Assembly: GCA_017745595.1 (NCBI GenBank) | Contig: WMBV01000015.1 | Coordinates: forward strand, 62,001-126,000 | Origin: Bordetella petrii | Lineage (GTDB): Bacteria > Pseudomonadota > Gammaproteobacteria > Burkholderiales > Burkholderiaceae_B | Length of the DNA: 64,000 nucleotides | Reading direction: 5' to 3' | In this document: piece by piece, positions 35,006-43,040 of the stretch | Layout of the letters: each line of letters opens with the position of its first letter | How positions within the stretch are numbered: the stretch's first letter is position 1 | The notes under the pieces: model-generated | What the model was told of the DNA's origin: nothing | The model's input: only the letters and a program-made list of their open reading frames with translations | Databases searched by the model: none | Program-made: the position numbers and the translations under genes

Positions 35006-35950
35006 TCACCCGCTGGCGCGGCCCCGCCCCATCAGCACGAATACGCCGAACAGGACCAGCGCCGTGCCCGCCAGCTGCCAGGCGGTAATGGGCTCGTCGA
35101 GCAGCCACGCCGCCAGGAACAGCACCGATACCGGCCCGACCATGCCCAGCAGCGACGCCGTGGGCGCGCCGATCAGGGCCACGGCCCACATCAGCATGAA
35201 CACAGGCAGCACGGTATTGAGCGTGGCATGGATCAACGAATAGCCGTAGACGCCGGCGGGCTGCACCAGCATCGACGGCGGATGCACCAGGAAGAACTGG
35301 ATCAGGCAGGCCAGGCAGGACACCAGCATGGCATACGCCACCAGGCGCGTCGCCCCCACCCGCTTGACCAGTTCGCCCGAATAAATCAGGTACACAGCAT
35401 AGCTGAGCGCCGAGCCGAAAATGAACAAAGCCCCGAGCGCCACGTGGGAACCCGCGCCGGCCCTGAGATCTTGCGCGAAGACCAGGATCACGCCCAGGTA
35501 AGAGGCGGCCATGGCCACCCACTGGCGCGGCGATACCGGGCGCTTCAGCCACCAGGCCGACAGCAGCACCACCAGCGTGGGCGACAGGAACAGGATGAGA
35601 CGCTCGAGGCTGGCCGTCACGTAGCGCAGGCCGATGAAGTCGAGGAAACTGGAAAAGTAATACCCCAGCAAACCCAGCAGGCACAATTGCACGCGTTCGT
35701 GGCGCGTCAGTACCGGCAGCTCGCCGCGCGCGGCGCGGCGCGACTCGCGCCAGGCCACGGCGGCAAAAAACGGCATGGCGAACAGCATGCGGAACGCGAT
35801 CAGGGTGACGGCATCGATGCCATACCGATAAGTGATTTTCACGACGATGGCCTTGCCCGCGAACAGCACGGCGCCCAGTGTCGCCAGGAAGAAACCGAGG
35901 GAACGGGAGGAAACGAGCGGCAATGTCCAAGACCTGGCTGGGCGATTCAT
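35006..35950 (-). CDS. EamA-family (DMT) transporter
   Basis: A 314-aa membrane protein with ten helices in two EamA repeats. FLATLGAVLFAGKAIVVKITYRYGIDAVTLIAFRM (in two pieces) opens the first repeat, and HATLNTVLPVFMLMWAVALIGAPTASLLGM the core of the second. An N-terminal 15-residue lead is rich in Arg and Ser. Substrate unknown. Divergent from the next EamA gene, with 56 bp between starts, so the pair probably share a control region. Confidence 0.87.
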   Translation of the reverse strand: MNRPARSWTLPLVSSRSLGFFLATLGAVLFAGKAIVVKITYRYGIDAVTLIAFRMLFAMPFFAAVAWRESRRAARGELPVLTRHERVQLCLLGLLGYYFSSFLDFIGLRYVTASLERLILFLSPTLVVLLSAWWLKRPVSPRQWVAMAASYLGVILVFAQDLRAGAGSHVALGALFIFGSALSYAVYLIYSGELVKRVGATRLVAYAMLVSCLACLIQFFLVHPPSMLVQPAGVYGYSLIHATLNTVLPVFMLMWAVALIGAPTASLLGMVGPVSVLFLAAWLLDEPITAWQLAGTALVLFGVFVLMGRGRASG

Positions 35951-36006
35951 GCGATGATTTTATATTTTCCGGCGCCCGCCCGCGCGCCGCCGCCCCCGCC
36001 TTTCGC

Positions 36007-36864
36007 ATGACTCGCCAACGCGCCCTCGTCTACATCCACTTTGCCGCCGTGCTGTTCGGCCTGACCGGCGTATTCGGCGAACTGATCCAGGCCGGCGCCG
36101 CGGTCATCACGCTGGGGCGGGCGGCCTTCGCGGTATTGTCGCTCGCGGGCTTTGCCCGCATGCAGCGCCGGCCGCTCTTCAGCGCCCTCTCGCCGGCGCA
36201 GCTGTTCATCCTGATCGTGGCCGGCTGCCTGCTGGCCGCGCACTGGGTCACGTTCTTCATATCGGTCAAGACCGGCGGCATTGCCATCGCCACGCTGGGC
36301 TTCGCCAGTTTCCCCGCCTTCATCACCCTGCTCGAAGGCGTGCTGTTCCGCGAACGGGTGCGGGCGGCCGAATGGTCGCTGCTGGGGCTGGTCACGGCCG
36401 GCCTGGTGCTGGTGACGCCATCGTTCGATTTCGCCGACCAGGGCACCATCGGCCTGGCCTGGGGCATTCTGTCGGGCCTGTCATTTGCCCTGCTGGCGCT
36501 CACCAACCGGCGCTCGGCGGCCGGGCTGGATCCCATGCAGGTCGCCTGCTGGCAGAACATCGTGGTGGTGCTGGCCATGCTGCCTTTCGCGGCCAGCCAG
36601 TTGCCCGCCCTGCCCGCGCTCGACTGGCTGTGGCTGGCATTGCTGGGCGTGTTCTGCACCGGCTTGTCGCATTATCTGTTCGTCTCCAGCCTCACCCGTC
36701 TCAATGCCCGCAGCGCCGGGCTGGTCATCGCGCTGGAACCCGTCTATGCCATCGCCTTCGCCTGGCTGCTGTTCGCCCAGCAGCCCACCTTGCGCATGGT
36801 GGCGGGCGCCGCCCTGATCGTCACGGCCATCGTGTGGTCCGGCTTGCGCAAGGCCTCGCACTAG
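36007..36864 (+). CDS. EamA-family (DMT) transporter
   Basis: A 285-aa ten-helix permease. VYIHFAAVLFGLTGVFGELI begins the first repeat; GGIAIATLGFASFPAFITLLEG and LNARSAGLVIALEPVYAIAFAW are the conserved helix-4/9 segments. ATG 36007 is preferred; the open frame continues 43 codons upstream but overlaps the divergent gene and is Arg/Pro-rich. It is not closely similar to the neighbouring EamA protein, so the pair is not a recent duplication. It ends 60 bp before the marR start. Confidence 0.87.
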   Translation: MTRQRALVYIHFAAVLFGLTGVFGELIQAGAAVITLGRAAFAVLSLAGFARMQRRPLFSALSPAQLFILIVAGCLLAAHWVTFFISVKTGGIAIATLGFASFPAFITLLEGVLFRERVRAAEWSLLGLVTAGLVLVTPSFDFADQGTIGLAWGILSGLSFALLALTNRRSAAGLDPMQVACWQNIVVVLAMLPFAASQLPALPALDWLWLALLGVFCTGLSHYLFVSSLTRLNARSAGLVIALEPVYAIAFAWLLFAQQPTLRMVAGAALIVTAIVWSGLRKASH

Positions 36865-36889
36865 CCCCGCCGGGGTACGGCAACATGCC

Positions 36890-36917
36890 TTGACAATATC
36901 TGACTAGGCAATAAAAT
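36890..36917 (+). promoter_or_regulatory. marR promoter with internal operator
   Basis: TTGACA (36890-36895) and TAAAAT (36912-36917) with a 16-bp spacer form a strong sigma-70 promoter. The expected start point, about 7 nt after the -10, falls at 36924-36925, which is the A of the marR ATG, so the mRNA is probably leaderless; no ribosome site precedes the gene. The operator half TATTGCCTAGTCAGAT (minus-strand reading of 36898-36913) fills the spacer, implying autorepression. Confidence 0.65.
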
Positions 36918-36924
36918 ACGCCCC

Positions 36925-37425
36925 ATGAATCCGCCCCGCTCACCCGCCTCGTCCGACAAGCCGGTCCATTACCGTGGCACCGCGCGCTGTACCGACGACA
37001 ACATCGGCTTCATGATCAAGCTGGTATACAACTCGCTCAACCGCATGCTCGACCTCGAAATGGCGCCGCTCGGCCTGACCGCCATGCAATGGCGGCCCAT
37101 CGCCATGGTGGCGCGCGGCAGCGCCGACACGCCGGCCGAACTGGCGCGCCTGCACGGCGTCGATACCGGCGCCATGACCCGCACGCTAGACCGCCTCGAA
37201 GCCAAAGGCCTGCTGCGCCGCACGCGCAGCCAGGAAGACCGGCGGGTCGTGAAGATCGAGCTCACCGAATCCGGGCAGGACAAGGCCAAGGCCATTCCCG
37301 CCAACATCGCGCGGGTGCTCAATCATCATCTGCGCGGATTCTCCACCGACGAACTTGCCCAGCTCCAGCACCTGCTGGGCCGCATGCTGGCCAATGGCTC
37401 GGGCCCGGGCTCGCCCGAACCCTGA
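36925..37425 (+). CDS. MarR-family transcriptional regulator
   Basis: A 166-aa winged-helix repressor. The fold is read from LVYNSLNRMLDLEMAPLGLT (dimer helix), DTPAELARLHGVDTGAMTRTLDRLEAKGL (recognition) and RRTRSQEDRRVVKIELTESG (wing), all typical. It sits 117 bp upstream of a NodT-EmrA-EmrB tripartite efflux operon, the classical EmrR-type layout, and a near-identical 16-bp operator occurs in both promoters. The ligand is probably an exported toxic compound (inference). Confidence 0.93.
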   Translation: MNPPRSPASSDKPVHYRGTARCTDDNIGFMIKLVYNSLNRMLDLEMAPLGLTAMQWRPIAMVARGSADTPAELARLHGVDTGAMTRTLDRLEAKGLLRRTRSQEDRRVVKIELTESGQDKAKAIPANIARVLNHHLRGFSTDELAQLQHLLGRMLANGSGPGSPEP

Positions 37426-37491
37426 ACGGCCGTGCCGCCCCCGGGCGGCTCCGAAACGGATTGCCCCGCGATGCCGCTATTTTCCTCCGCT

Positions 37492-37507
37492 AATTGCCTA
37501 GGCAGAT
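37492..37507 (+). promoter_or_regulatory. MarR operator upstream of the efflux operon
   Basis: AATTGCCTAGGCAGAT, with the perfect palindrome TGCCTAGGCA at 37495-37504, lies 36 bp upstream of the outer-membrane factor gene. It matches 14 of 16 bases with the reverse complement of the site inside the marR promoter (36898-36913). The core reads TGCCTAGNCA in both. Confidence 0.7.
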
Positions 37508-37542
37508 ACAGTTTGATCAATAATTTTCAGCAAAACGTCAGG

Positions 37543-38961
37543 ATGAAACCCCTCATTTCCATGGCTCTGCTGTTGGCCCTGGGCGGCTGCGCCTGGATGG
37601 CGCCGCCTACCGAGCCCGTGGCGCAGCTCGACGCCGCCCGGCTGGGGCTGCAAGGCACCACGGTCACGTGGCCCGACACGCAATGGTGGCGCCGCTATGG
37701 CGACCCCCAGCTCGATGCCCTGGTGGCCGAAGCGCTGGCCAACAACCCGTCGATGACGGCGGCGCAGGCGCGGCTGGCGCAAGCCAATGCCGCGGTGCGC
37801 GGCGCGCGCGCGCCGCTGTTTCCCAGTGTCGACGCCAATTACAACCTGACCCGCCAGCACCTGTCCGAAAACTACATCTACCAGCCGCCGCTGGCCGGCG
37901 GCGTCAGTTCAGACAACCGGCTGGCGCTCGACTTCAGCTACGAGCTGGACTTCTGGGGCAAGAACCGCGCACGCCTCGATGCCGCTGTCTCGCAGCAGGC
38001 CGCGGCCGAGGCCGAAGCCCAGGCCGCGCGCAACCTGCTGGCCCGCGCGATGGTGCGCAGCTATCTGAACCTGCAAAACGCCTTTGCCCAGCACGATGTT
38101 CTGCAACGCGTCGGCGCGCAGCGCGCCGACGTGCTCAAACTGACGCAAAGCCGCCAGCATGCCGGGCTGGACACGCAGGTCGAAGTCAAGCAGGCGGAGT
38201 CGTCGCTGGCGACCGCCAAGGTGGAACTGACCCAGACCGAAACGCGCATCCTGCAACTGCGCAACCAGGTCGCCGCGCTGGCCGGCGCCGGCCCGGCCCG
38301 CGGCCAGTCGCTGCAGCCGGTCAAGCTGGCCGCCCCCGCCGGCGTGGTGCCCGACAGCGTGCCGCTGGATCTGCTTGGCCATCGCGCCGACATCACCGCC
38401 GCGCGCTGGCGCGCGGAAGCCGCCCGCCACCACATCGACGCGGCGCGCGCCGAGTTCTACCCCAACATCAATCTGGTGGGCTTCGCAGGCTACCAGGCCA
38501 TCGGCACCGGCAACCTGCTCGACGCCGGCAGCCGCACGCTGGGCATCGGGCCGGCCATCACACTGCCCATCTTCCATGGCGGCGCGCTCAATGCCAATCT
38601 GGCCGGACGCCGCGCCGACGCCGACCTGGCGGTATCCGACTACAACCAGAGCGTGCTCGACGCAGTGCGCCAGGTGGCCGACGCGCTGGACGCGCTGCGG
38701 CTGCTGGATCGCGAAACCACGCAGCAACACCAGGCCCACGCGGCGATCGACGCCGCCTATGAGCTGGCGGTGCAGCGTTACCGCGCCGGCATGGGCAACT
38801 ACCTGACCGTGCTGGTGGCCCAGACCGGCGTGCTGGCCCAGGCGCGCCTGGACACCGACCTGCGCTTCCGCGCCTATCAACTCGATGCCGACCTGGCCTA
38901 TGCGCTGGGCGGCGGCTACACGCCGCCGGCCGATGGCCTCGCCTCGTCTTCCTCACATTGA
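37543..38961 (+). CDS. Efflux outer-membrane lipoprotein, NodT/OprM type
   Basis: A 472-aa outer-membrane channel of the TolC family. The lipoprotein signal ends LALGGC (Cys near 16). TWPDTQWWRRYGDPQLDALVAEAL, PSMTAAQARLAQANAAVRGARAP and the second-repeat GIGPAITLPIFHGGAL are NodT-family marks; two outer membrane efflux repeats span about 60-250 and 270-455. ATG 37543 is used since the longer frame has no signal peptide at its N-terminus. First gene of the operon; emrA follows after 20 bp. Confidence 0.94.
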   Translation: MKPLISMALLLALGGCAWMAPPTEPVAQLDAARLGLQGTTVTWPDTQWWRRYGDPQLDALVAEALANNPSMTAAQARLAQANAAVRGARAPLFPSVDANYNLTRQHLSENYIYQPPLAGGVSSDNRLALDFSYELDFWGKNRARLDAAVSQQAAAEAEAQAARNLLARAMVRSYLNLQNAFAQHDVLQRVGAQRADVLKLTQSRQHAGLDTQVEVKQAESSLATAKVELTQTETRILQLRNQVAALAGAGPARGQSLQPVKLAAPAGVVPDSVPLDLLGHRADITAARWRAEAARHHIDAARAEFYPNINLVGFAGYQAIGTGNLLDAGSRTLGIGPAITLPIFHGGALNANLAGRRADADLAVSDYNQSVLDAVRQVADALDALRLLDRETTQQHQAHAAIDAAYELAVQRYRAGMGNYLTVLVAQTGVLAQARLDTDLRFRAYQLDADLAYALGGGYTPPADGLASSSSH

Positions 38962-38981
38962 CCGACCCGGATCCCGACGTC

Positions 38982-40172
38982 ATGACCGCAACTCCCGTAA
39001 GCCACCCCGCCCGCAAACGCCTGCTGTTGATCGCCGCGGGCGCGTTCATCCTGCTGGCTATCCTGTATGCCATCTGGTGGGCCTTGTTCGGTTCCCGCGT
39101 GGAAAGCACCGACGACGCCTACGTGCACGGCAACCTGGTGCAGATCACGCCCCAAGTGCCCGGCACGGTCATCGCCATCGAGGCCGGCGACACCGAACAC
39201 GTGCGCGCCGGCCAGCCGCTGGTGCGGCTGGATCCGGCCGATGCCGACGTGGCGCTGCAGCAGGCCGAAGCGCAATTGGCGCAGACCGTGCGGCAGGTGC
39301 GCACGCTGTACGCGCAGAACGATACGCTGGCCGCCGACGTAGAAGTGCGGCAGGCCGATATCGCGCGCGCCCAGGCCGACCTGAGCCGCGCCCAGACCGA
39401 CCTGCAGCGCCGCCAGGCGCTGGCCAAGTCCGGCGGCGTCAGCGGCGAAGAATTGCTGCACGCCCAGACCGCGCTGAAATCCGCCCAATCGGGCCTGGCC
39501 CAGGCCAAGGCGGCGCTGGCCGCCGCGCAAGCCCGGCTGGTCAGCAACCAGGCCCTGACCGACGGCACCACTGTCGCCGATCACCCCGACGTGCGCCAGG
39601 CCGCCGCCAAGCTGCGCGATGCCTGGCTGGCCCGCTCGCGCACCGTGCTGCCCGCCCCGGTCGACGGACTGATCGCGCGCCGCAGCGTGCAGGTCGGCCA
39701 GCGCGTCGCGCCCGGCGCCACGCTGATGAACGTGGTGCCGCTGAATCAGGTGTGGGTCGAGGCCAACTTCAAGGAAGGCCAGTTGCGCCGCATGCACCCC
39801 GGTCAGTCCGCCACCCTGGTTTCCGACATGTACGGCGATTCGATCACCTACCACGGTACCGTGGTGGGCCTGGACGCCGGCACCGGCAGCGCGTTCGCCC
39901 TGCTGCCGGCGCAGAACGCCACCGGCAACTGGATCAAAGTGGTGCAGCGCGTGCCCGTGCGCATCGAACTCGATCCGCAAGAACTCGAGGCGCATCCCCT
40001 GCGGGTCGGGCTGTCGATGAATGTCGAGGTCGATGTCAGCAAGGACGGCGACCAGCTCGCCCCCCTGCCGCAGCGCAGCGAACCGGCGTGGTCCACCCAG
40101 GCCTTCGCCGATCCCCAGGCCGAGGCCGACGCCCTGATCGCCAAAATCATCCAGGCCAACCTGGCATCATGA
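38982..40172 (+). CDS. HlyD/EmrA-type periplasmic adaptor subunit
   Basis: A 396-aa membrane-fusion protein. A single helix at about 12-33 (LLLIAAGAFILLAILYAIWW), the beta-barrel/lipoyl entry VESTDDAYVHGNLVQITPQVPG, an alpha-helical hairpin rich in Ala/Gln (about 85-200), and the second lipoyl half PVDGLIARRSVQVGQRVAPG. ATG 38982 (MTATPVSH) is chosen over an upstream TTG. The stop overlaps the emrB start by 4 bp (ATGA). It links the inner-membrane pump to the outer-membrane channel. Confidence 0.93.
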   Translation: MTATPVSHPARKRLLLIAAGAFILLAILYAIWWALFGSRVESTDDAYVHGNLVQITPQVPGTVIAIEAGDTEHVRAGQPLVRLDPADADVALQQAEAQLAQTVRQVRTLYAQNDTLAADVEVRQADIARAQADLSRAQTDLQRRQALAKSGGVSGEELLHAQTALKSAQSGLAQAKAALAAAQARLVSNQALTDGTTVADHPDVRQAAAKLRDAWLARSRTVLPAPVDGLIARRSVQVGQRVAPGATLMNVVPLNQVWVEANFKEGQLRRMHPGQSATLVSDMYGDSITYHGTVVGLDAGTGSAFALLPAQNATGNWIKVVQRVPVRIELDPQELEAHPLRVGLSMNVEVDVSKDGDQLAPLPQRSEPAWSTQAFADPQAEADALIAKIIQANLAS

Positions 40173-41755
40173 GCAACCCGTCCCGTCCCACTTCGGCGGG
40201 CGGCGCGCCGCCGCCCCTCGAGGGCGCCACCCGCATCATCGGCTCGATCGCGCTATCGACCGCGGTGTTCATGAACGTGCTGGACACCTCCATCGCCAAC
40301 GTGTCGCTGCCCACGATCTCGGGCGACCTGGGCGTCAGCACCAGCCAGGGCACCTGGGTCATCACCTCGTTCGCGGTGGCCAATGCCATCACGGTACCCC
40401 TGACGGGATGGCTGACGCAGCGCTTCGGCCAGGTGCGCCTGTTCCTGACCTCGACGCTGCTGTTCGTGCTGGCCTCATGGCTGTGCGGATTTTCGCCGTC
40501 GCTCGAAGCATTGCTGGCCTTCCGCGTGCTGCAGGGCGCCGTGGCCGGCCCGATGATTCCCTTGTCGCAGGCCCTGATGCTGGCCAGCTTTCCCAAATCG
40601 AAAGCGGGCATGGCGCTGGCCGTGTGGTCCATGACGACCCTGGTGGCCCCGGTGGCGGGGCCATTGCTGGGGGGCTGGATCTCCGACAACTACAGCTGGC
40701 CGTGGATTTTCTACATCAACGTGCCGGTGGGGCTGCTGGCGGCATGGATCAGCTGGCGCGTTTATCGCGATCGCGAGTCGGCCACCCGCAAGCTGCCTAT
40801 CGACAAAGTGGGCCTGGCCCTGCTGGTGGTGTGGGTGGGCTCGCTGCAGATCATGCTCGACAAGGGCAAAGAGCTCGACTGGTTCGCCAGCCCGGTCATC
40901 CTGGTACTGGCCCTGGTGGCATTCGTGGCGTTCGTGTTCTTCCTGATCTGGGAACTCACCGATGCCCACCCGGTGGTCGACCTGCGCCTGTTCAAAGAAC
41001 GCAACTTCACGGTGGGCGCGCTGACGCTCGCGGTAGCCTACGGGGTGTTCTTCGGCAACGTCGTGCTGCTGCCGCTCTGGCTGCAAAGCAACATGGGCTA
41101 CACGGCCACCTACGCCGGCCTGGTGACCGCGCCGGTGGGGCTGCTGGCCATCCTGCTGACGCCCATCGTCGGCAAGGCGCTGGCCACGCAAGACGCGCGT
41201 ATCCTGGTGACGGGCGCGTTCCTGATCTTCGCGCTGGTGTGTTTCATGCGGGCCGACTTCAACCCGCAGGTCGACATCCGCACGCTGATGATTCCCACCA
41301 TCATCCAGGGCGCGGCCATGGCGGCGTTCTTCGTGCCGCTGACCTCGATCACGCTGTCGGGGCTGGAATCCTCGCGCATCCCGGCGGCATCCGGCCTGTC
41401 GAACTTCGCCCGCCTGACCGCCGGCGCGTTCGGCACCTCGATCGCCACGACCCTATGGGACAACCGGGCCGCCCAGCACCACGCCCGCCTGACCGAAGTC
41501 GCCTCGCCCGGCCATGCCCCCTTCGACCAGGCCGTGGCCACGCTGCAAAACAGCCTGGGGCTGTCGCACCAGGAAGCCATCACGCGCCTGAACGGCATGA
41601 TCAACACGCAGGCCTTCACCATGTCGGCGCTGGACGTGTTCTATGCGTCGGGGGTCATCTTCATCTTGCTGACCGGGCTGGTGTGGTTCGCCCACGGCCG
41701 CGACAAAACCGCGGCGGGCGGCGGCGCGGCGGAAGCCGCCGCCGGCGCGCACTGA
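40169..41755 (+). CDS. EmrB/QacA-type MFS drug exporter (DHA2 family)
   Basis: A 528-aa major facilitator with 14 predicted helices. NVLDTSIANVSLPTISGDLG carries the DHA2 motif in helix 1, WVITSFAVANAITVPLTGWL motif D1, and VLQGAVAGPMIPLSQALML and APVAGPLLGGWISDNYSW the motif C region. DTSIAN and the helix-14 end (LTGLVWFAHGRDK) are typical. Its adaptor and outer-membrane partner precede it, so it forms a complete tripartite pump under the upstream MarR repressor. The Ala/Gly-rich tail is not conserved. Confidence 0.94.
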   Translation: MSNPSRPTSAGGAPPPLEGATRIIGSIALSTAVFMNVLDTSIANVSLPTISGDLGVSTSQGTWVITSFAVANAITVPLTGWLTQRFGQVRLFLTSTLLFVLASWLCGFSPSLEALLAFRVLQGAVAGPMIPLSQALMLASFPKSKAGMALAVWSMTTLVAPVAGPLLGGWISDNYSWPWIFYINVPVGLLAAWISWRVYRDRESATRKLPIDKVGLALLVVWVGSLQIMLDKGKELDWFASPVILVLALVAFVAFVFFLIWELTDAHPVVDLRLFKERNFTVGALTLAVAYGVFFGNVVLLPLWLQSNMGYTATYAGLVTAPVGLLAILLTPIVGKALATQDARILVTGAFLIFALVCFMRADFNPQVDIRTLMIPTIIQGAAMAAFFVPLTSITLSGLESSRIPAASGLSNFARLTAGAFGTSIATTLWDNRAAQHHARLTEVASPGHAPFDQAVATLQNSLGLSHQEAITRLNGMINTQAFTMSALDVFYASGVIFILLTGLVWFAHGRDKTAAGGGAAEAAAGAH

Positions 41756-41781
41756 GCCCGCGGGACGCGCCAGGCCGTGCC

Positions 41782-41870
41782 AGGTGTCAGGCTCCGCAGG
41801 TGCCTGACACCCTACGACTGAGACAGTCTCGGCACACCATGGTGTCAGGCACCTGCGGAGCCTGACACCT
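41782..41870. repeat. REP-like hairpin repeats, locus 6 (perfect inverted pair)
   Basis: Two 30-bp units, 41782-41811 and 41841-41870, exact reverse complements with a 29-bp spacer. Arms are of the GGTGTCAGGC / GCCTGACACC type. Located between the convergent emrB and dehydrogenase genes. Confidence 0.9.
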
Positions 41871-41906
41871 GCCCTACCTCGACCTGCCCCTACCGATCGC
41901 CGTCGA

Positions 41907-42977
41907 TCAGCCCTTCGCCACCAGTTCGGCGATGGCCTTGCCCACGTCTTGCGTGGACGCCGTGCCCTTCATGTCACGGGTGCGCGGGCCCTCGGCCAGC
42001 ACCGTCTCGATGGCGCCGACGACGGCCTGCGAAGCCTGCGGGTAGCCCAGGAAATCGAGCATCAGCGCGCCGCTCCAGATTTGCCCGATCGGGTTGGCGA
42101 TGCCCTTGCCGTAGATGTCGGGCGCCGAACCGTGCACCGGCTCGAACAGCGAAGGGAACTTGCGCTCGGGATTCAGGTTGGCCGACGGCGCGATGCCGAT
42201 CGTGCCGGTGCATGCCGGCCCCAGGTCCGACAGGATGTCGCCGAACAGGTTCGAAGCCACCACCACGTCGAACCAATCGGGATGCTGCACGAAGTGCGCG
42301 CACAGAATGTCGATGTGATATTTGTCCCAGCGCACGTCCGGATACTGGCTGGCCATGTCGGCCACCCGCTCGTCCCACCAGGGCATGGAAATCGAAATGC
42401 CGTTGGACTTGGTGGCCGCGGTCAGGTGCTTGCCGCGCTTTTGCGCCAGCTCGAACGCGAACTTCAGCACCCGGTCGGCGCCGATGCGGGTGAACACGCT
42501 TTCCTGGATGACCACTTCGCGCTCGGTGCCCGCGAACAGCCGGCCGCCGCTATTGGAATACTCGCCCTCGGTGTTCTCGCGGACGATGAAGAAATCGATA
42601 TCGCCCGGCTTGCGGTCGGCCAGCGGCGAAGGCACGCCCGGCATCAGCCGCACCGGCCGCAGATTGATGTACTGGTCGAAATCGCGGCGAAAGCGGAACA
42701 GCGACCCCCACAGCGCCTCGTGGTCGGGCACCGTGGCGGGCCAGCCGATGGCGCCGAAAAATATCGCCTCATGGCCGCCGATCTGGGCGGCCCAATCGTC
42801 GGGCATCATTTTGCCGTGCTTGGCGTAGTAATCGCAGCTCCAGTCGAAATGGTCCCACTGGAAATCGATGCCGAAGCGCGTGGCCGCGGCGTCGAGCACG
42901 CGCAGCCCTTCCGGCACGACTTCCTTGCCGATGCCGTCGCCGGGAATGACTGCGATCTTGTGTTGGGTTCCTGCCAC
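41907..42977 (-). CDS. Tartrate dehydrogenase / D-malate dehydrogenase family (ttuC-like)
   Basis: A 356-aa NAD-dependent hydroxyacid oxidative decarboxylase. HKIAVIPGDGIGKEVVPEGLRVL begins the nucleotide-binding domain; EAIFFGAIGWPATVPDHEALWGSL, NLRPVRLMPGVPSPL, FFIVRENTEGEYSNSGG and LFEPVHGSAPDIYGKGIANP distinguish the tartrate/D-malate branch from LeuB. A GTG at 42977, preceded by GGAG with 7-nt spacing, gives MAGTQHKIAV; a TTG at 43001 would be 8 residues longer. Convergent with emrB, and with the MocR gene upstream on the same strand. Confidence 0.9.
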   Translation of the reverse strand: MAGTQHKIAVIPGDGIGKEVVPEGLRVLDAAATRFGIDFQWDHFDWSCDYYAKHGKMMPDDWAAQIGGHEAIFFGAIGWPATVPDHEALWGSLFRFRRDFDQYINLRPVRLMPGVPSPLADRKPGDIDFFIVRENTEGEYSNSGGRLFAGTEREVVIQESVFTRIGADRVLKFAFELAQKRGKHLTAATKSNGISISMPWWDERVADMASQYPDVRWDKYHIDILCAHFVQHPDWFDVVVASNLFGDILSDLGPACTGTIGIAPSANLNPERKFPSLFEPVHGSAPDIYGKGIANPIGQIWSGALMLDFLGYPQASQAVVGAIETVLAEGPRTRDMKGTASTQDVGKAIAELVAKG

Positions 42978-43040
42978 CGATGTTCTCCAATTGAGGTTCA
43001 ACCTTGATCCGGCGCGGCCGGCGCAAGGCAGTGATTTTAT

